Shown piece after piece: positions 1 to 10,996 of a stretch of 64,000 bases of DNA. The notes under the pieces were generated by a model. That model did not search any database and was not told where the DNA came from. It saw only the letters and a list, made by a program, of their open reading frames with translations. This DNA comes from Dichetophora obliterata. Lineage: Eukaryota > Arthropoda > Insecta > Diptera > Sciomyzidae. The position numbers were made by a program, and so were the translations under genes. Where the stretch lies: positions 25,729,818 to 25,793,817 of the forward strand of contig OY986436.1 of the NCBI GenBank assembly GCA_963920525.1. The letters run 5' to 3'. Each line of letters starts with the position of its first letter. The first letter of the stretch is position 1.

Positions 1-990
1 TTACGTGCAATAGAGGCACCACCGGCAATAAACCTTTGGTTAGACAAGTTGCTAAGCTGCAGAAAGGTGCGGGCTGAGTGGGGCACTAAATCCATGGTAA
101 GGGAAGCTCGCAGAGGGACACCCCAGGGAGGGGTCCTCTCGCCACTACTATGGAATCTTGTAGTTAATGAACTACTCGAAAAGTTTGCAGGTAGAGTCCC
201 GAGGATAACTGCCTATGCAGACGACATAAGCATAATTATAGTAGGGAAATATCTATCAACAGTAAGCTCGATAATGGAGAGCACACTCAAAGATGTACTT
301 AGATGGTCAAATTCAGTCGGTCTTAGTATTAATGCAGAGAAAACGGATCTGGTTCTGTTCACGAAAAGGTACAAGATACCACAGTGGATACCACCGAAAT
401 TGAACGATATACGTCTCATACCGAAAACTCACACAAAATATCTAGGAGTCGTCCTGGACAGCAAGCTGTCATGGAAAACCAACGTGGAAGAAAGGGTGAA
501 GAAATCTACCATTGCACTATACACATCCAAAAAGATGCTAGGCAGTACTTGGGGTCTCTCACCCTTTCTGATGCACTTGATCTATGTAACGGTAGTGCGT
601 TCTATTCTACTCTATGGGATTATTGTGTGGTGGCCGGATGTGAACAAATCAACATTCCTCAGGCACTTGGAGAAAACTCAGCGGCAGGCAGCGCTATGCA
701 TCACTGGGGCACTGAAGTCAACTCCAACTAAAGCGCTTGAAACCATTCTAACTATGGACCCCCTGGACATACACGCAAAACTAATAGCCGGAAAAACGGC
801 ACAACGCCTTACAGCAGTAGGCAAAATGCACATTCAAAATTTTGGACATTGTACAATCGGAAAGGATCTACCTAGTAGCACGGACTACATGGTGCCTCGC
901 ACGATAGTCAATTCCAAAGCACGAACTCTTCTGGGACCAAATGACTGGTGCAAAGCTATAGAACAAGCACAGCAGGTGAAATATTTGCCA
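1..990 (+). pseudogene. LINE reverse transcriptase, C-terminal part (RNase H-bearing clade)
   Basis: The frame is open from the window edge and encodes the second half of a non-LTR reverse transcriptase. RGTPQGGVLSPLLWN is the motif before the palm, and AYADD carries the catalytic aspartates at about 216-231. The thumb-like stretch TKYLGVVLDSKLSW follows. The 5' part lies outside the window. The frame ends at about 990, just after it overlaps RNase H sequence in another frame, so the catalytic start of RNase H appears deleted. RT plus RNase H plus a terminal Cys-rich knuckle fits the R1/LOA/I group; the exact clade cannot be fixed by eye. It is dead because of the frameshift and a later stop. 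Confidence 0.85.
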
Positions 991-1589
991 TAAGGAAGGC
1001 TGCTGAGATAGCCCTCAGCATGGACACACAACACTCTAACTTCAACATTTTCGTTGACAGTCAAGTGGCGATCAAATCCATGCGCTCCGCTAGCATCGAG
1101 TCCAAAAGTGTCTTGGCTGGCAGAGATGCACTAGATGCACTATACGCTTTGAAAAGAGTGCGCATCTACTGGGTCCCTAGCCACCAGGGCATTGAGGGAA
1201 ACTAAATGGCAGATGGTTTAGCAAAGGAAGGCGCCGGGCTGGAATCAGAACTCGCAGAACATGTACTTACTCCGCTACAAGAGTTGTACAGGAACCTCGA
1301 AAGAAGAGCCACTCTAGCAGTGAACCGTAGATGGAGAGATACGACATCGTGCAAAATCTCGAAAATCATGTGCAATGCACAGTGCGAAAAACGAACTCTG
1401 TTCGTCTTGGCACGCTCGCGCAAAGATTGCAGGACACTAGTGGGCATGCTCACTGGTCACTGCATGACGGCACCCCACGCGAGGAAGCTTGGCATCACCA
1501 CGGATGACAATTGCAGGAGGTGCAAGGAACCGGGCACAGTGGAGACTCTGGAACACCTACTATGCACATGCCCCGCCCTACTTAGATAG
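960..1589 (+). pseudogene. LINE RNase H and C-terminal zinc knuckle, broken
   Basis: This continues the LINE in another frame. It shows the RNase H glutamate region (GEIFAIRKAAEIAL), the aspartate in IFVDSQVA and the C-terminal WVPSHQGIEGN. A TAA stop at about 1203 interrupts the domain, and MADGLAKEG continues directly after it. Next come the conserved GMLTGHC region and a C-x2-C...H-x4-C knuckle near the end (CRRC...HLLCTC). The first RNase H aspartate segment is missing, which supports a deletion at the junction with the RT. It resembles the reverse-strand copy at 28300-29214 in layout but is clearly diverged from it. Confidence 0.8.
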
Positions 1590-1790
1590 AGACTAAAATA
1601 CCTAGGCTCATCGACATTCCCGTCGCTTAAAGATGTAGCCAGGGTGTCTCTAGAATCCCTCCTAAGGTTTGCGAACTCAACGCAAATCTTTAAAGACTTT
1701 TAAAATAAACACAAAGGTTCCTTTTGTTCGCTACCGGTACCACTAAGGACCTGAATTGGTCTATGTGAGCCTTCACGAAGGCATCCGGTT

Positions 1791-1806
1791 TAACCTAACC
1801 TAACCT
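1791..1806 (+). repeat. TAACC repeat tail of the LINE
   Basis: TAACC is repeated three times at the 3' end of the RNase H-bearing LINE. The reverse-strand LINE at 28.2-29.2 kb ends in the same unit, so this is probably the 3' signature of the element family and not chromosomal telomere DNA. It also marks the 3' boundary of this insertion at about 1806. Confidence 0.7.
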
Positions 1807-1819
1807 ATAATAGAAAATT

Positions 1820-2165
1820 TCTTCTATTTTTTGTGTTTTTTTGTATCGGGACCCCCAGAAGGGTGGTAGATAGAGTGCTGGTGTGCTTAGAAGAAATCTT
1901 CAATGAAAAAATCAGTAGGACCAGACATTAGACCCGCTAAAGGTCATCGATTTGTTTTATATTAATCATAATAAACATTGTTTCATTTTGTGTTTTTTGT
2001 ATCGGGACTCCCAGAAGGGTGGCAGATAGAGAAAAGGTGAGTTCAAAAGAAGTGTTAAGGGGGAAAAATTTATAGGACCAGCTGATATATTGATCTCCAT
2101 AGGGATACTAGATGTTTTAATATGAATTATAAAAGCCATTTTTTTAATTTTTTTTAGTTTTTGTA
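1820..2165. repeat. degenerate tandem repeat, about 158 bp period
   Basis: A block beginning with a T-run and TTGTATCGGGA, followed by CCCAGAAGGGTGG and AGATAGAG, occurs near 1840 and again near 1996. A weaker third copy of the T-rich TTTTTGTATTGGGG part lies near 2155. No coding potential was seen. Confidence 0.6.
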
Positions 2166-2281
2166 TTGGGGATTTATCCCCATAGGTAAATTTTTTTGCG
2201 TTATCTCGTAAATATCAAATCACGGACATATTCCGCATACATCGCAAACCATTAAGACCAGTATTACTAAATGAAGCACCA

Positions 2282-2755
2282 ACCAATGACATGAAAATAT
2301 TAAATAAACAGAATATTTTTTATGAAAATTTTGTATTGTATTTCGTTTGAGATGCTATCTCTTTCTTCCTCTCTGTTTTTTTACAAAAATCTATCTTATT
2401 CTTTGTAATAAGATGTTTCCTTCTGTACTGTATACAACACACTATACTGTAATGGTTTTTAACCTGCGATGTGTTTTTTATAGAAAATTTTGGGAAACTA
2501 AACAATTTTATAAAAATGACCAATGACATGTAAATATTAAATAAACAGAATATTTTTTATGAAAATTTTTTATTGTATTTTGTTTGAGATGCTATCTCTT
2601 TCTTCCTCTCTGTTTTTTTACAAAAATCTATCTTATTCTTTATAATAAGATGTTTCCTTCTGTACTGTATGCACACTATACTGTATTTTTTTTTTTAACC
2701 TGCGATGTATTTTTTATAGAAAATTTTGGAAAACTAAACAATTTTATTAAATTTG
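2282..2755. repeat. tandem duplication, two units of about 237 bp
   Basis: Unit 1 (2282-2518) and unit 2 (2519-2755) share CCAATGACATG, the AATAAACAGAATATTTTTTATG run, GATGCTATCTCTTTCTTCC and the final ACTAAACAATTTTAT, with an offset of 237 bp and only a few differences. The ORFs on both strands here are mirror images of this repeat and not genes. Confidence 0.9.
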
Positions 2756-3779
2756 GTATACAACTGCTGTTTTAATAAAAGTCAAGATACATACATTGTT
2801 TTAAAGGAATTGATGAGTTTTGGAACATACTAAAGTCATATATTACCATATTTTACTAACGAAACTACATTAAACACTAATAAACAAATTTTTAATGTGT
2901 GTATCACGACATTTAGACAACCCTGCTTGAGAATATTCTACCTATTTTTTTACCAAATTTAATTATTCTAGCATCAATATGTATCGGAATTTAGCATATT
3001 AAATAAAGAGGAACACAACTAACTCATCTTTTAAAAAACTTTCATAAACCTAGCGTTCACCCTGTTGTTTAATCCTTACTACAATTTGATAAATGCTTAA
3101 AAAATATCTTTTTCCTCATTCAACGAACAAAACTACAGCAATCAATTGTAAAATCAATGCAAATATTTATCCTTTTTTTCAAATGTGTTAAATACAAAAA
3201 TCCCTTTTTTGAAAAATTCCCCTTAAAATCAAAGAAATGAAACACCTTTGAAACAAATTTTGAGAGTTGAGGCAATTTAAGCTCAAAAGTAAAAAAAGTT
3301 TTGTTTTATAAGAAATTATGGAGATTCAAAATTGCCAAATCGTGGATAAGCTGCTCTGTGATTGTGGAGAAGAGATTCTATTTTCGGCGTTAACCATGTC
3401 TTTAATTTCCTTTGTATTCAATTGAAATAAGAAATAAATAAAAATATTTAAACACAAAAGAAATTACGGGTTCTTTATTTGACTCTTTTGTGGGTGAGTT
3501 TGTTTATTTTTAAAGCTTCATGCTACATTTAAATGAGTTTATTCTAGTTTTTTTTTTTTGAGTGAACTCAAAATTTAAAAACTCTCAATTTCTCAACCTT
3601 AAAACAACTCGAAACGGAGTCAGTACGACTTTTCAAACAAATCCAATTTTTGAAGTAAATTGAACACACAAACGGAGTTAAATATAGTTTTTACAGCTTT
3701 GGCAAAATACCATGCACGAAAAGAGTTAAATTGACTCCGAATATGACTTTATTTACTTCGCTTTTTTTGGGTGTATAGG
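2756..3779. other. AT-rich DNA without a gene
   Basis: No coding region was recognised. From about 3540 the sequence has MITE-like character: short ACTC/GAGT-rich stretches and an end TTTTTTTGGGTGTA next to the piggyBac remnant. No matching inverted end could be found with confidence. Confidence 0.4.
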
Positions 3780-4252
3780 ATGCAGAGTTATGTTGCATTT
3801 CATGCATTGAAAACGACAATTTTTATGGCACACTTTGCATCGCAATTTCTTAGTACCTGGAAGAGATGCAAATGCAACAACATGCATTTTTTTCATCTAG
3901 ACGTGGCATATTAGTTGGATCTTGATTGGTCACATTTCCTTCTTCACCATCATCCTCTTCGGTTAGAAACAGATTTCTCATGACAGCAGCTCTAAATTGC
4001 AATACGTGACATTATTTCCTGATGATCCTTTTTTGCCATGATAACATACAGCTTGCATGCGTTAACAAGAGCGGTGCTGATAGCGATGGTGAAATGGGGC
4101 CACCACCTTTCTTGTCTCGAATCCTCGCAAAACCCAAGCCCAATTTGCCTATCGTGCAGTGAACTGGCTCCAGTGTAAGGAATCACCTGGAGCAAATATC
4201 CACTGGACGAGCACAGACACCAGTTTTTGAAGCCGAATCGAACCGGCTTATT
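3780..4252 (-). pseudogene. piggyBac-like transposase, C-terminal part
   Basis: Read on the minus strand, the sequence opens with NKPVRFGFKNWCLCSSSGYL, a hallmark segment of piggyBac (PGBD) transposases. The WWPHFTIAISTALVNACKLY segment follows after a deletion. The C-terminal zinc-binding region is at about 3800-3850 (KLRCKVCHKNC then FQCMKCN). Stops and frameshifts at about 3990 and 3870 show that it is dead. The missing upstream residues are not adjacent: they lie at 8154-8330, and 3.9 kb of other transposons separate the two parts at the NKP codons. Confidence 0.8.
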
Positions 4253-4381
4253 CAAGCGCGTCGGAATATAATTTCATCTGGGGGCGCAGTACGCATGGGG
4301 TGCAAAATAAATCAAAAAAATTTCTTAAAAGAAACATGAATATGAATAGACAAATTTTTTATTTTAGTTTCAAAATAAAAA

Positions 4382-6084
4382 TCTATATACATAAAATGGA
4401 ATGTGTGTTTGTTTATTTGTTTGTTTGTACCTTATAGGAGACCAAACCTCTGGACCGATCTTCCTGAAATTTTCACAGCATTTAACTGGGACTCTGGCAT
4501 GATTAATAGGGTACTTTTTCGACCACGCCCACTTTTTTAAAATTATGTAATTGCTCCCATATAGTTTTTAACAGATTTACTTCAAATTGTATACACATTA
4601 TACTCCAGGCGAGGTAGAAATAAACATTTATTACGCCACGCCCCTTTCACGCCCCTTTTCACGCCAAAACTTTTAAACTTTTTGTTCTCTGTACAAATTT
4701 GTTCCTTCCAACGGATGATTTTTTATTTGGTAGTATATTGCTCTTAATACTGTTAACGTCGCCATATTACTATGAATCACGCCCACTTCACCGCCCCTTT
4801 TTTAATTCAGATACTTACTTATACCACTAACAATGTTTGCTATACAAAATACTTTTTTTGTAATATGTAGTTACCTAAAGTTTTATATACTTTTTATCTA
4901 CAGGTAAGGTAGCCATAGATTTTATTATAACCAAATCTCCCTTTTTCGCCCCATTTTCCTTTAATTATAATTAATCTGCTTTCAATCTATATATATAAAA
5001 ATGAATGTCTGTCTGTCTGTTTGTTTGTTTGTTTGTGCTTTATAGGAGGCCAAACCCTTGGACCGATCTTCCTGAAAATTTTACAGTAAAATACTATGAC
5101 TCTGGAAAGAATAATAGGATATATTAAGTTTTTATTGGACAAAGGGGCGTGGCACTGCCTATATAACCCAAAAATTTAAATCGCCATATTTTGGGCATTT
5201 TTTGACCTACGTTGATGCTATTTGGTACATATGGTATTGGCATAATTGGGAATACGTACCAGGAGAAAAGTGGGTGGGACCACGTCCCTTTTTAAGGAAA
5301 TATAACAATCGTAATATAGTCTTAACTACTGGACCGATCGTCATTAAATTTTCACAATAGGATATTCTTACGAAATAATAAATTCTTGACTCTATAAAGT
5401 TGTGAGTGGAAGAAGGGGCGTGGCCTCGCCCATATAACCCAAAATTTAGAATCGTCATATCTTCGGCATTTTTAGACCAACGGCGGCAGTATTTGCTATA
5501 TATGGTATTGGCATGAATAGAAATACGTACCAAAAGAAAAGTGGGCGAAGCACGCCCCTTTGTTTGCTATATATTGGAGGCTGGACCTGATAAGCGATCT
5601 TAAATTTTCACAGCGTTCAGCTTTGACTCAGGAATACTTATTACATGATAATATTTTTCGACCATGCACACTTCTGCATCTACTTTTTTACTACATTTAT
5701 TAACGGCTTTACCACAAATTTAAAATACATATTAATTAAAATAGTGGGGTAGCCCCATTCTCTTTCTTCCACCACTGTCTTCAAAACAGCTGATTTTATA
5801 ATACATGTTAATTAAAATAGAGAGTGGGGCAACCCCATTCTCCCACAACTGACTGCGAAACAGCTGATTGTGTAGTTGCTGCTTTTTGATTGGTCTAAAA
5901 ATAAAAAGGGGGAGCATGAAGCAAATTACATGCGATTTAGTGCTGAATTCTAATTAGTTTACAACAAAAAAAAGAGGCGAAGCATTGCAATAATTACATT
6001 AAATAAATAAATTTTTGTAAATATATAAATACTTTTAATTTTATTTTATACGAGGGGGTAGCGAAGCACACCGGGTTCAGCTAG
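4382..6084 (+). mobile_element. Helitron-like non-autonomous element(s)
   Basis: The 5' boundary is TC followed by TATATACATAAAATGGAATG and a TTTG-rich run, preceded by A. The 3' end is CACCGGGTTCAGCTAG followed by T, matching the Helitron pattern 5'-TC...CTAG-3' between A and T. A second 5' end of the same type starts at 4986, so two 5' ends share one 3' end: either tandem copies or a later insertion. The interior holds repeats around GGGGCGTGGC at 5143 and 5414 (period about 271) and repeated 'CCGATC...TTTTCACA' blocks. No Rep or helicase coding was seen. A related 3' end is at 38671-38685. Confidence 0.6.
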
Positions 6085-6372
6085 TAAAATACAAAACTAA
6101 ATAAAAAATATTAAAGTTTCATTATTTTTAAAAGTTTTTCCAATCACACTTGCCACTTGCTTCTTTTTTGTTGTACCAAATTCTCCGAAAAAATGTACAA
6201 ATTTGTTTTAAATATAATAATTTTATAATTGTTTTTTTATAATTTTTTTAATATAATAATAATAAATAATTTTATAATTTTTTAATATAATAATTCACTG
6301 GAGTATATTTATTTACATACCAAACAAAAATATTAAGTTATGTTATACGCTTTTAACAAAAGAATAAATATA

Positions 6373-6802
6373 TCAAAATAGTTCTTTTGCTGGCCAAATA
6401 TAATTAGATTCATTGCGTTCAACACACAATTTTTTAGAGAGCTTTATGTTGTTAAGTGTTTTATATTCCAATTTATTTCTAAGCTTAGTTTTAATCAGGC
6501 TAAAATAAAAAAATATTGGTTCAGCAGCTGCTGAGCTGTGTGGAAGGCACATCAGAACAAGCGTGTCGGAAGCTACAATAATTTCATCTGGGGAGCAGTA
6601 CAAAGGGTGGTGCAAAAAAAGTTCACCAAAATTTCTTCACATGAAACATGAAGAAGAGAGAAAGAAGAGGAAAATATATAATACAAAAATATTATCATTA
6701 TAAAAAAACTGATATTTTGAATAACTTTTCTTTTTAAATTGTTTATCTAGCTAAAAAAGTGGGGGAAACTTCCCCCCCTTTCACCCGCTTGCTACGCCAA
6801 TG
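6373..6802 (-). pseudogene. hAT transposase remnant 1 (dimerisation domain plus 5' end)
   Basis: The minus-strand reading LPHSSAAAEPIFFYFSLIKT with KLRNKLEYKTLN is the C-terminal dimerisation motif of hAT transposases. It is joined almost directly to a terminal block at 6643-6802 (ending in a G/C-rich fold and GCTTGCTACGCCAATG). The same terminal block occurs at 7985-8153. This is an internally deleted copy with no catalytic core. Confidence 0.65.
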
Positions 6803-7623
6803 CATCAGACAATTTACAAAATTGATAAAATCATTAAAACAAATTTCCCCCAATCCATTCTTCACTACCCAGACTTTTTCTCAAAATACCCAAATTTTTT
6901 CCCAACGTCATAACAATTTTAAAAACAAATATTTGAAACCTGAACAAAATTCCTCTGAGTCACAATAACGTCAGGATAGCTTTCTATGAGGTGACATTTT
7001 AATATGAATTATTGAATTATGGCAATAAAGAAATTATCTGACATAACTTGTGAAGATGTTATTATATTCAAAACATTAAGATCTTCTTTACCTAAATCGA
7101 ACTTGTCTTTAATTTGTTTTAGAATATCTTTGGTTATAAGAGAAAAATTTTCTGATTGGAGATATTTTTCTGCTTTAGTGGAAATTCTCACAAAAAATCA
7201 TTAAGTCTTAAAAAATGTCTCAAAAAATGTGATTTTAAATATACATGACAAGAAAGGCATGTAAGCTTTAAACTTTTAGAACTTAATGCAATGAAAGTTC
7301 CACTAAACATAAGTCTGAACATTTCTCCAGTGCTACCAAATTTCACTTTTTGTAAGAAGTTGTTAAATTGTAAATCTTTTACAAAATGTACCAACTCGGA
7401 AAATAATATACCAAGGTACCAAGTTAAAATAAATGTACCAATTTTGGTACAATTGTACCAAAGTGGCAACCGTGTTTCCAATTTCGAAACTAAAAATAAT
7501 TTTTTAAAGGATCTTTCATATGGTAAAATGAAAATTGTATATGAAATAATTGTTGCTGTTATAAAGCAAGACTGGGTATATCTTTACATGGTTTAAATGC
7601 AATAAGGTACAAAAAGTCATATC

Positions 7624-8153
7624 AATTTAAATTATTCCAAAATGTTTCTTTCTGTCCTTGCGAGAAACAAACTTTTTCATGACCTCCATCGAATTAAATT
7701 CTTCGGTTTTATCTTTGTGAATGTGTATAAGTGCCGCATGAGTGAGTCGTTTCTGTGTCATAGTTGCTCGAAGATACGTTTTAAGTCGTCTTAGTGCACA
7801 AAAAGAACGCTCAGATGAAGCTGCTGATGCAGGCACAGTCAAAACCAAAGCAACAAGTTTTTCAACTTCATTTAATAGTATTTTCAGTGTATCCGAATTT
7901 TTTCAAATTGGAATTGCAGAAGAAACTCTACATTTTGTTCTATCTTTTTGCAAACATAGAGAAAGACAATGGTTATCCGAAAGCATGGTTATGAAGAAGA
8001 GAGAAAGAAAAGCAAAATATATAATACAAAAATTATATCGTTGTAAAAAAACTGATATTTTGAATAACTTAAGAAGTTTTCTTTTTAAATTGTTTATCTA
8101 GCTAAATAAGCGGGGGGCAACTGCCCCCTCTCACCCCGCTTGCTACGCCAATA
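7624..8153 (-). pseudogene. hAT transposase remnant 2 (dimerisation domain plus 5' end)
   Basis: The minus-strand frame reads VLTVPASAASSERSFCALRR, then LKTYLRATMTQKRLTHAALI, the hAT C-terminal dimerisation signature with the SSERSFS-like core. The residues upstream (KLVALVL) continue the frame. It adjoins a 160-bp terminal block (7985-8153) shared with remnant 1. The two dimerisation domains are distinct in sequence, so they come from different hAT lineages or one has diverged greatly. Confidence 0.65.
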
Positions 8154-8330
8154 GGCTCATTGCGAATATACATCTTGGAAGAATGGCGTCCCAAATAGGG
8201 CACCATCTGCTCGTCAATTGACAAATTGGTTGCAAATACACCGAACTGCAGGTACTTTCGATTTAAAATGTCGAAAATTGGCCGCAATATATGAAGTTTA
8301 TTATTTAAGTCAATTGTATTGTAATAAATC
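8154..8330 (-). pseudogene. piggyBac-like transposase, central part
   Basis: The minus-strand reading contains the segment LRPIFDILNRKY, then LSIDEQMVPYLGR and SSKMYIRN, all typical of the piggyBac core. It stops at exactly the residues (N-E/K-P) where the fragment at 4252 resumes. The N-terminal half was not recognised further right (8331-9200). Together the two parts are one old piggyBac copy split by a later insertion. Confidence 0.8.
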
Positions 8331-9840
8331 TATCATGAAGACGCCGATTAATTAAGAAATCGTAGCAGAACAAAATTATTGCAATACACAAAACTGCGAA
8401 ATATGCCGGATTTTGTATAGGGTTTTAGATAGCGTTGCTTTAAAGAAACAAAAAAAATCAACATGTTCTGACATGCATAAATTTTACTTCTACATACTAA
8501 TGATTTCTTCACTTATAGCTTGAATTTGATAATTTTTCCTTTAACTGAACCCATCATAATGGTGATAAATTTATTTTTCGTATTTTTTTTATTTTTACAA
8601 AAAGGGTCTAAAATAGGCTTACCAGTTGTCCAGGCCCACGCTCCACCAAATTTTAAAAATAAGGAAATATTTGTAGATAATTTTGAAGCCAATGAATGTA
8701 GAACTCTTTTGTTGTTCTGGGTTTTTGAATATCTCTTACAGTTTTTTTATAATGATTTTTTTAAAGTTAGTGTTTCTATAAAGAAACATTAAAAAAAATT
8801 ACAAATGAACCTAAAATAATCAAACTTTTCTTTCGAAAACGAATTTTTTTCCATATACTTTTTATAATTGGTCAAAAAGGCTTAGTTTTTAACGTGTCAA
8901 AATGCTTAAGCAATATGAAGCAATATTGCAAATATATTCAGAGTTTTAAAACCAAAATTTCTAACATGTTGGGTGTATAATGTCCTTATATTTTTGAAAA
9001 AACCAACTCTAATATATTTTTTCATGTAATACATTTGCAGATTCTGATATTGAAAAAGTATTCTTGGACCTAAAATACGTCTTTTTGTGAAGAATGAGAC
9101 ATTTAAACCTGTCTGCGATACTGATTTCTGTTTTCTCTTCGACATTTGTTGGAGTTATGAAAACAAATTTGTAACCTAAAGATTTGCGAGCTACATATAG
9201 TTTGAAGAGATATCTACTTTTAATGTTTATATAATGTTTTCATCTCACAAAAAAGGAACAAACTTTTCGGAGCAGTTTTCCCAATTTCGCTATAGAATAT
9301 AGGAAAAGTACTTATTATCATTACTATCTTATATAATTTCGTTCAGCCCGAATTAGAAAAGCGATACCGGTGGAAGGCACTGATCTCACGTGAAGAGTAA
9401 AAGGAAACTTATTGCAATGCTACAACTGCCCAGATCTAATAATAAAGAAGGTCGACTGTTAAATATTGTATTAAAAAATTTTTATTTATCAATAGTAATA
9501 ATAATAAAAAAGAATTCTTAAATTTTATAAAAGTGTTAAAAGATTTTTTTAAATTGACATCCATTTACGTGTGTCATCGGTTTGAAATAATCAGAACACA
9601 TGGTTTTCTACATTCAGGCAGTCTTTCTCTGAATTATAATAATTTCAAACTTAATTGCTGGAATTTCCTGCGAAAAGGTATCAAAAACCGTAGGATTTTA
9701 TTGTTACGATAGTTTTGCTAGCATAGCAATAAGAATATTTAATCTTTAAAAAGTTTATCAAGAAAAGGTGACTTTAAAAAACAATCCCTTTTCTGGTTGA
9801 CCCAACAACAATCATTACGGTGGGTTTCTAGCCAAAAAGT
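8331..9840. other. AT-rich DNA without a recognised gene
   Basis: Several ORFs of 60-90 codons occur, but none shows a domain or a plausible gene structure. The piggyBac N-terminus would be expected at 8331-9200 but could not be read. The right part, from about 9840, is the putative control region of bZIP gene 1. Confidence 0.4.
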
Positions 9841-9855
9841 TAAAAAGTTAAATAG

Positions 9856-9982
9856 CAGGTAGGTCATTCAAATTTATACAAGGGTTTATGACTTTATACC
9901 ACTCATGAAATCTTATAGATAAATAAGCCACTGTAAAGATTTGTGGGCGCTAATTAGGGCAATAAAAGTGTTGTTCAGGTAA
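9856..9982 (+). promoter_or_regulatory. TAGteam (Zelda-type) sites upstream of bZIP gene 1
   Basis: CAGGTAG lies at 9856-9862 and CAGGTAA at 9976-9982. A weaker CAGGTTA is at 10006-10012. In Drosophila, CAGGTAG and its close variants are TAGteam heptamers bound by Zelda and drive the earliest zygotic transcription, including that of X-signal genes. The sites lie about 120-245 bp upstream of the predicted start of transcription. Confidence 0.6.
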
Positions 9983-10066
9983 TTAAGACTTTTGCATAGG
10001 TCACACAGGTTAAAACACTGTCAATAAAAAATATGCGAAATAAGATCACGCAATTTCAGCTTATGG

Positions 10067-10103
10067 TATAAATATTGCCGTAAATTGAAAATTTGTGTCA
10101 TTC
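10067..10103 (+). promoter_or_regulatory. core promoter of bZIP gene 1 (TATA plus Inr)
   Basis: TATAAATA occupies 10067-10074. TCATTC at 10098-10103 matches the arthropod initiator TCAKTY exactly and puts the start at A10100, 33 bp after the first T of the TATA box. This spacing is canonical. It rules out translation from the TTG at 10093, which would lie upstream of the start site. Confidence 0.75.
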
Positions 10104-10164
10104 ATTTGATAACATTGAAGAGAGAACATCTACAGAAACTTTATCAACAGCATTAGAAAGAATA

Positions 10165-10755
10165 ATGGCAGCTTTACAAGAATATCAACGGACAAACTTA
10201 CAACAAGTAAGCAGCAAAAGAAAATACACGACATTTTCCAGCGAAGACACATCCAACAGTTCCTACAACTCCATCGAGACAACTACAACCATTGGAAATG
10301 AGTTAAAAGCACCAGCTAAGAGCAGACAGCCCCAGGAGCTATTCAGACCATGGCTTTTGGAGGATAATAAGGAACGTAAACGTCGTAAATTGACGCACAT
10401 TCCACCGCACATCGTTCAATATCATCCCAACAAAGTGCGTTCATTCCAGGCTAAAGAACGCACACCAAAGGAACAAAAGCGACGTGATCGCAACACGCTC
10501 ACCTGTTTGCTGAGAAGGCGTTCCAAAAAGATAGAAGAACGAATGCTAGAACAACAATATCTGCAGTATCGCTTTCAACTGGAAGAAGTTGATCGAGAAA
10601 CGCTGAGAGCCAGTCTTTATCTACAAGAGTTACAGCGGTTGGCGGCTGCTAGTTATGCGGTGCCGAATTTTGTAGACACGCAGCAACAGATGCACCATCA
10701 GTCGACCACCACAAATCAAGCAGCGCCGACATTGTTTGTCTTTCAGGGGCAGTAA
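10165..10755 (+). CDS. bZIP transcription factor 1, 196 aa, intronless
   Basis: The ATG at 10165 is the first one downstream of the predicted start site (A10100) and gives 196 residues. The N-terminal half is Ser/Thr-rich. At about residues 97-126 is a basic region (KERTPKEQKRRDRNTLTCLL then RRRSKK) with the bZIP Asn and Cys positions. A charged helix up to about residue 160 serves as a degenerate zipper. The C-terminus is Gln/Thr-rich. It aligns over the whole basic and helical part with bZIP gene 2 at 56409-57482. Size, lack of introns and TAGteam sites resemble Drosophila sisterless A, an atypical early bZIP X-signal factor, but orthology is not shown. It is expected to bind DNA in the nucleus, probably as a dimer. 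The gene appears intact. Confidence 0.85.
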   Translation: MAALQEYQRTNLQQVSSKRKYTTFSSEDTSNSSYNSIETTTTIGNELKAPAKSRQPQELFRPWLLEDNKERKRRKLTHIPPHIVQYHPNKVRSFQAKERTPKEQKRRDRNTLTCLLRRRSKKIEERMLEQQYLQYRFQLEEVDRETLRASLYLQELQRLAAASYAVPNFVDTQQQMHHQSTTTNQAAPTLFVFQGQ

Positions 10756-10828
10756 ATTGTGCACCTTCGAGATTCGAATTTAAAGCTTTGTAAATAATTA
10801 CCTTAAAAAAACAATAAGAGTATTAGAA

Positions 10829-10834
10829 AATAAA
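10829..10834 (+). terminator. polyadenylation signal of bZIP gene 1
   Basis: AATAAA lies 74 bp after the stop codon of bZIP gene 1 and is followed by a T-rich stretch. This sets a short 3' UTR. Confidence 0.7.
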
Positions 10835-10996
10835 ATCATTATTTATTTATATCTTTAACTAAAATTCAGTGTTTTATTTGAAACGTTTTTTTAGTTAAGG
10901 TTACATGGTTTTTTAGTTAAGGAAATGCATTTTAAAAAAATAATTTAACAACATCAAAGACTTTTCTCCATCTTTAATGCTGTTGGTATAACTTCT

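Larger units (their letters stand above)
4253..8153. mobile_element. composite insert splitting the piggyBac copy
   Basis: The insert is flanked by GGCTTATT (4245-4252) and GGCTCATT (8154-8161), an 8-bp direct repeat with one mismatch, which is the size expected for hAT transposition. The right end, read inwards, is TATTGGCGTAGCAAGCGGGG and then a C/G-rich fold, a typical hAT-like terminus. The left end matches sequence inside the hAT remnant at 6563-6650 and is not a clear inverted copy of the right end. The insert may therefore be rearranged or internally deleted. It also contains Helitron-like DNA and a second hAT remnant. Confidence 0.6.

Noticed and set aside
2320..2775. Opposite-strand ORFs at 2320-2529 and 2584-2775
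   Set aside because: Both arise from the AT-rich tandem duplication and have low-complexity translations.
10093..10164. 24 extra N-terminal codons of bZIP gene 1, starting at TTG
   Set aside because: The predicted transcription start (A10100 in TCATTC) lies after this TTG, which is also not a usual start in animals. The first ATG downstream, at 10165, was chosen.
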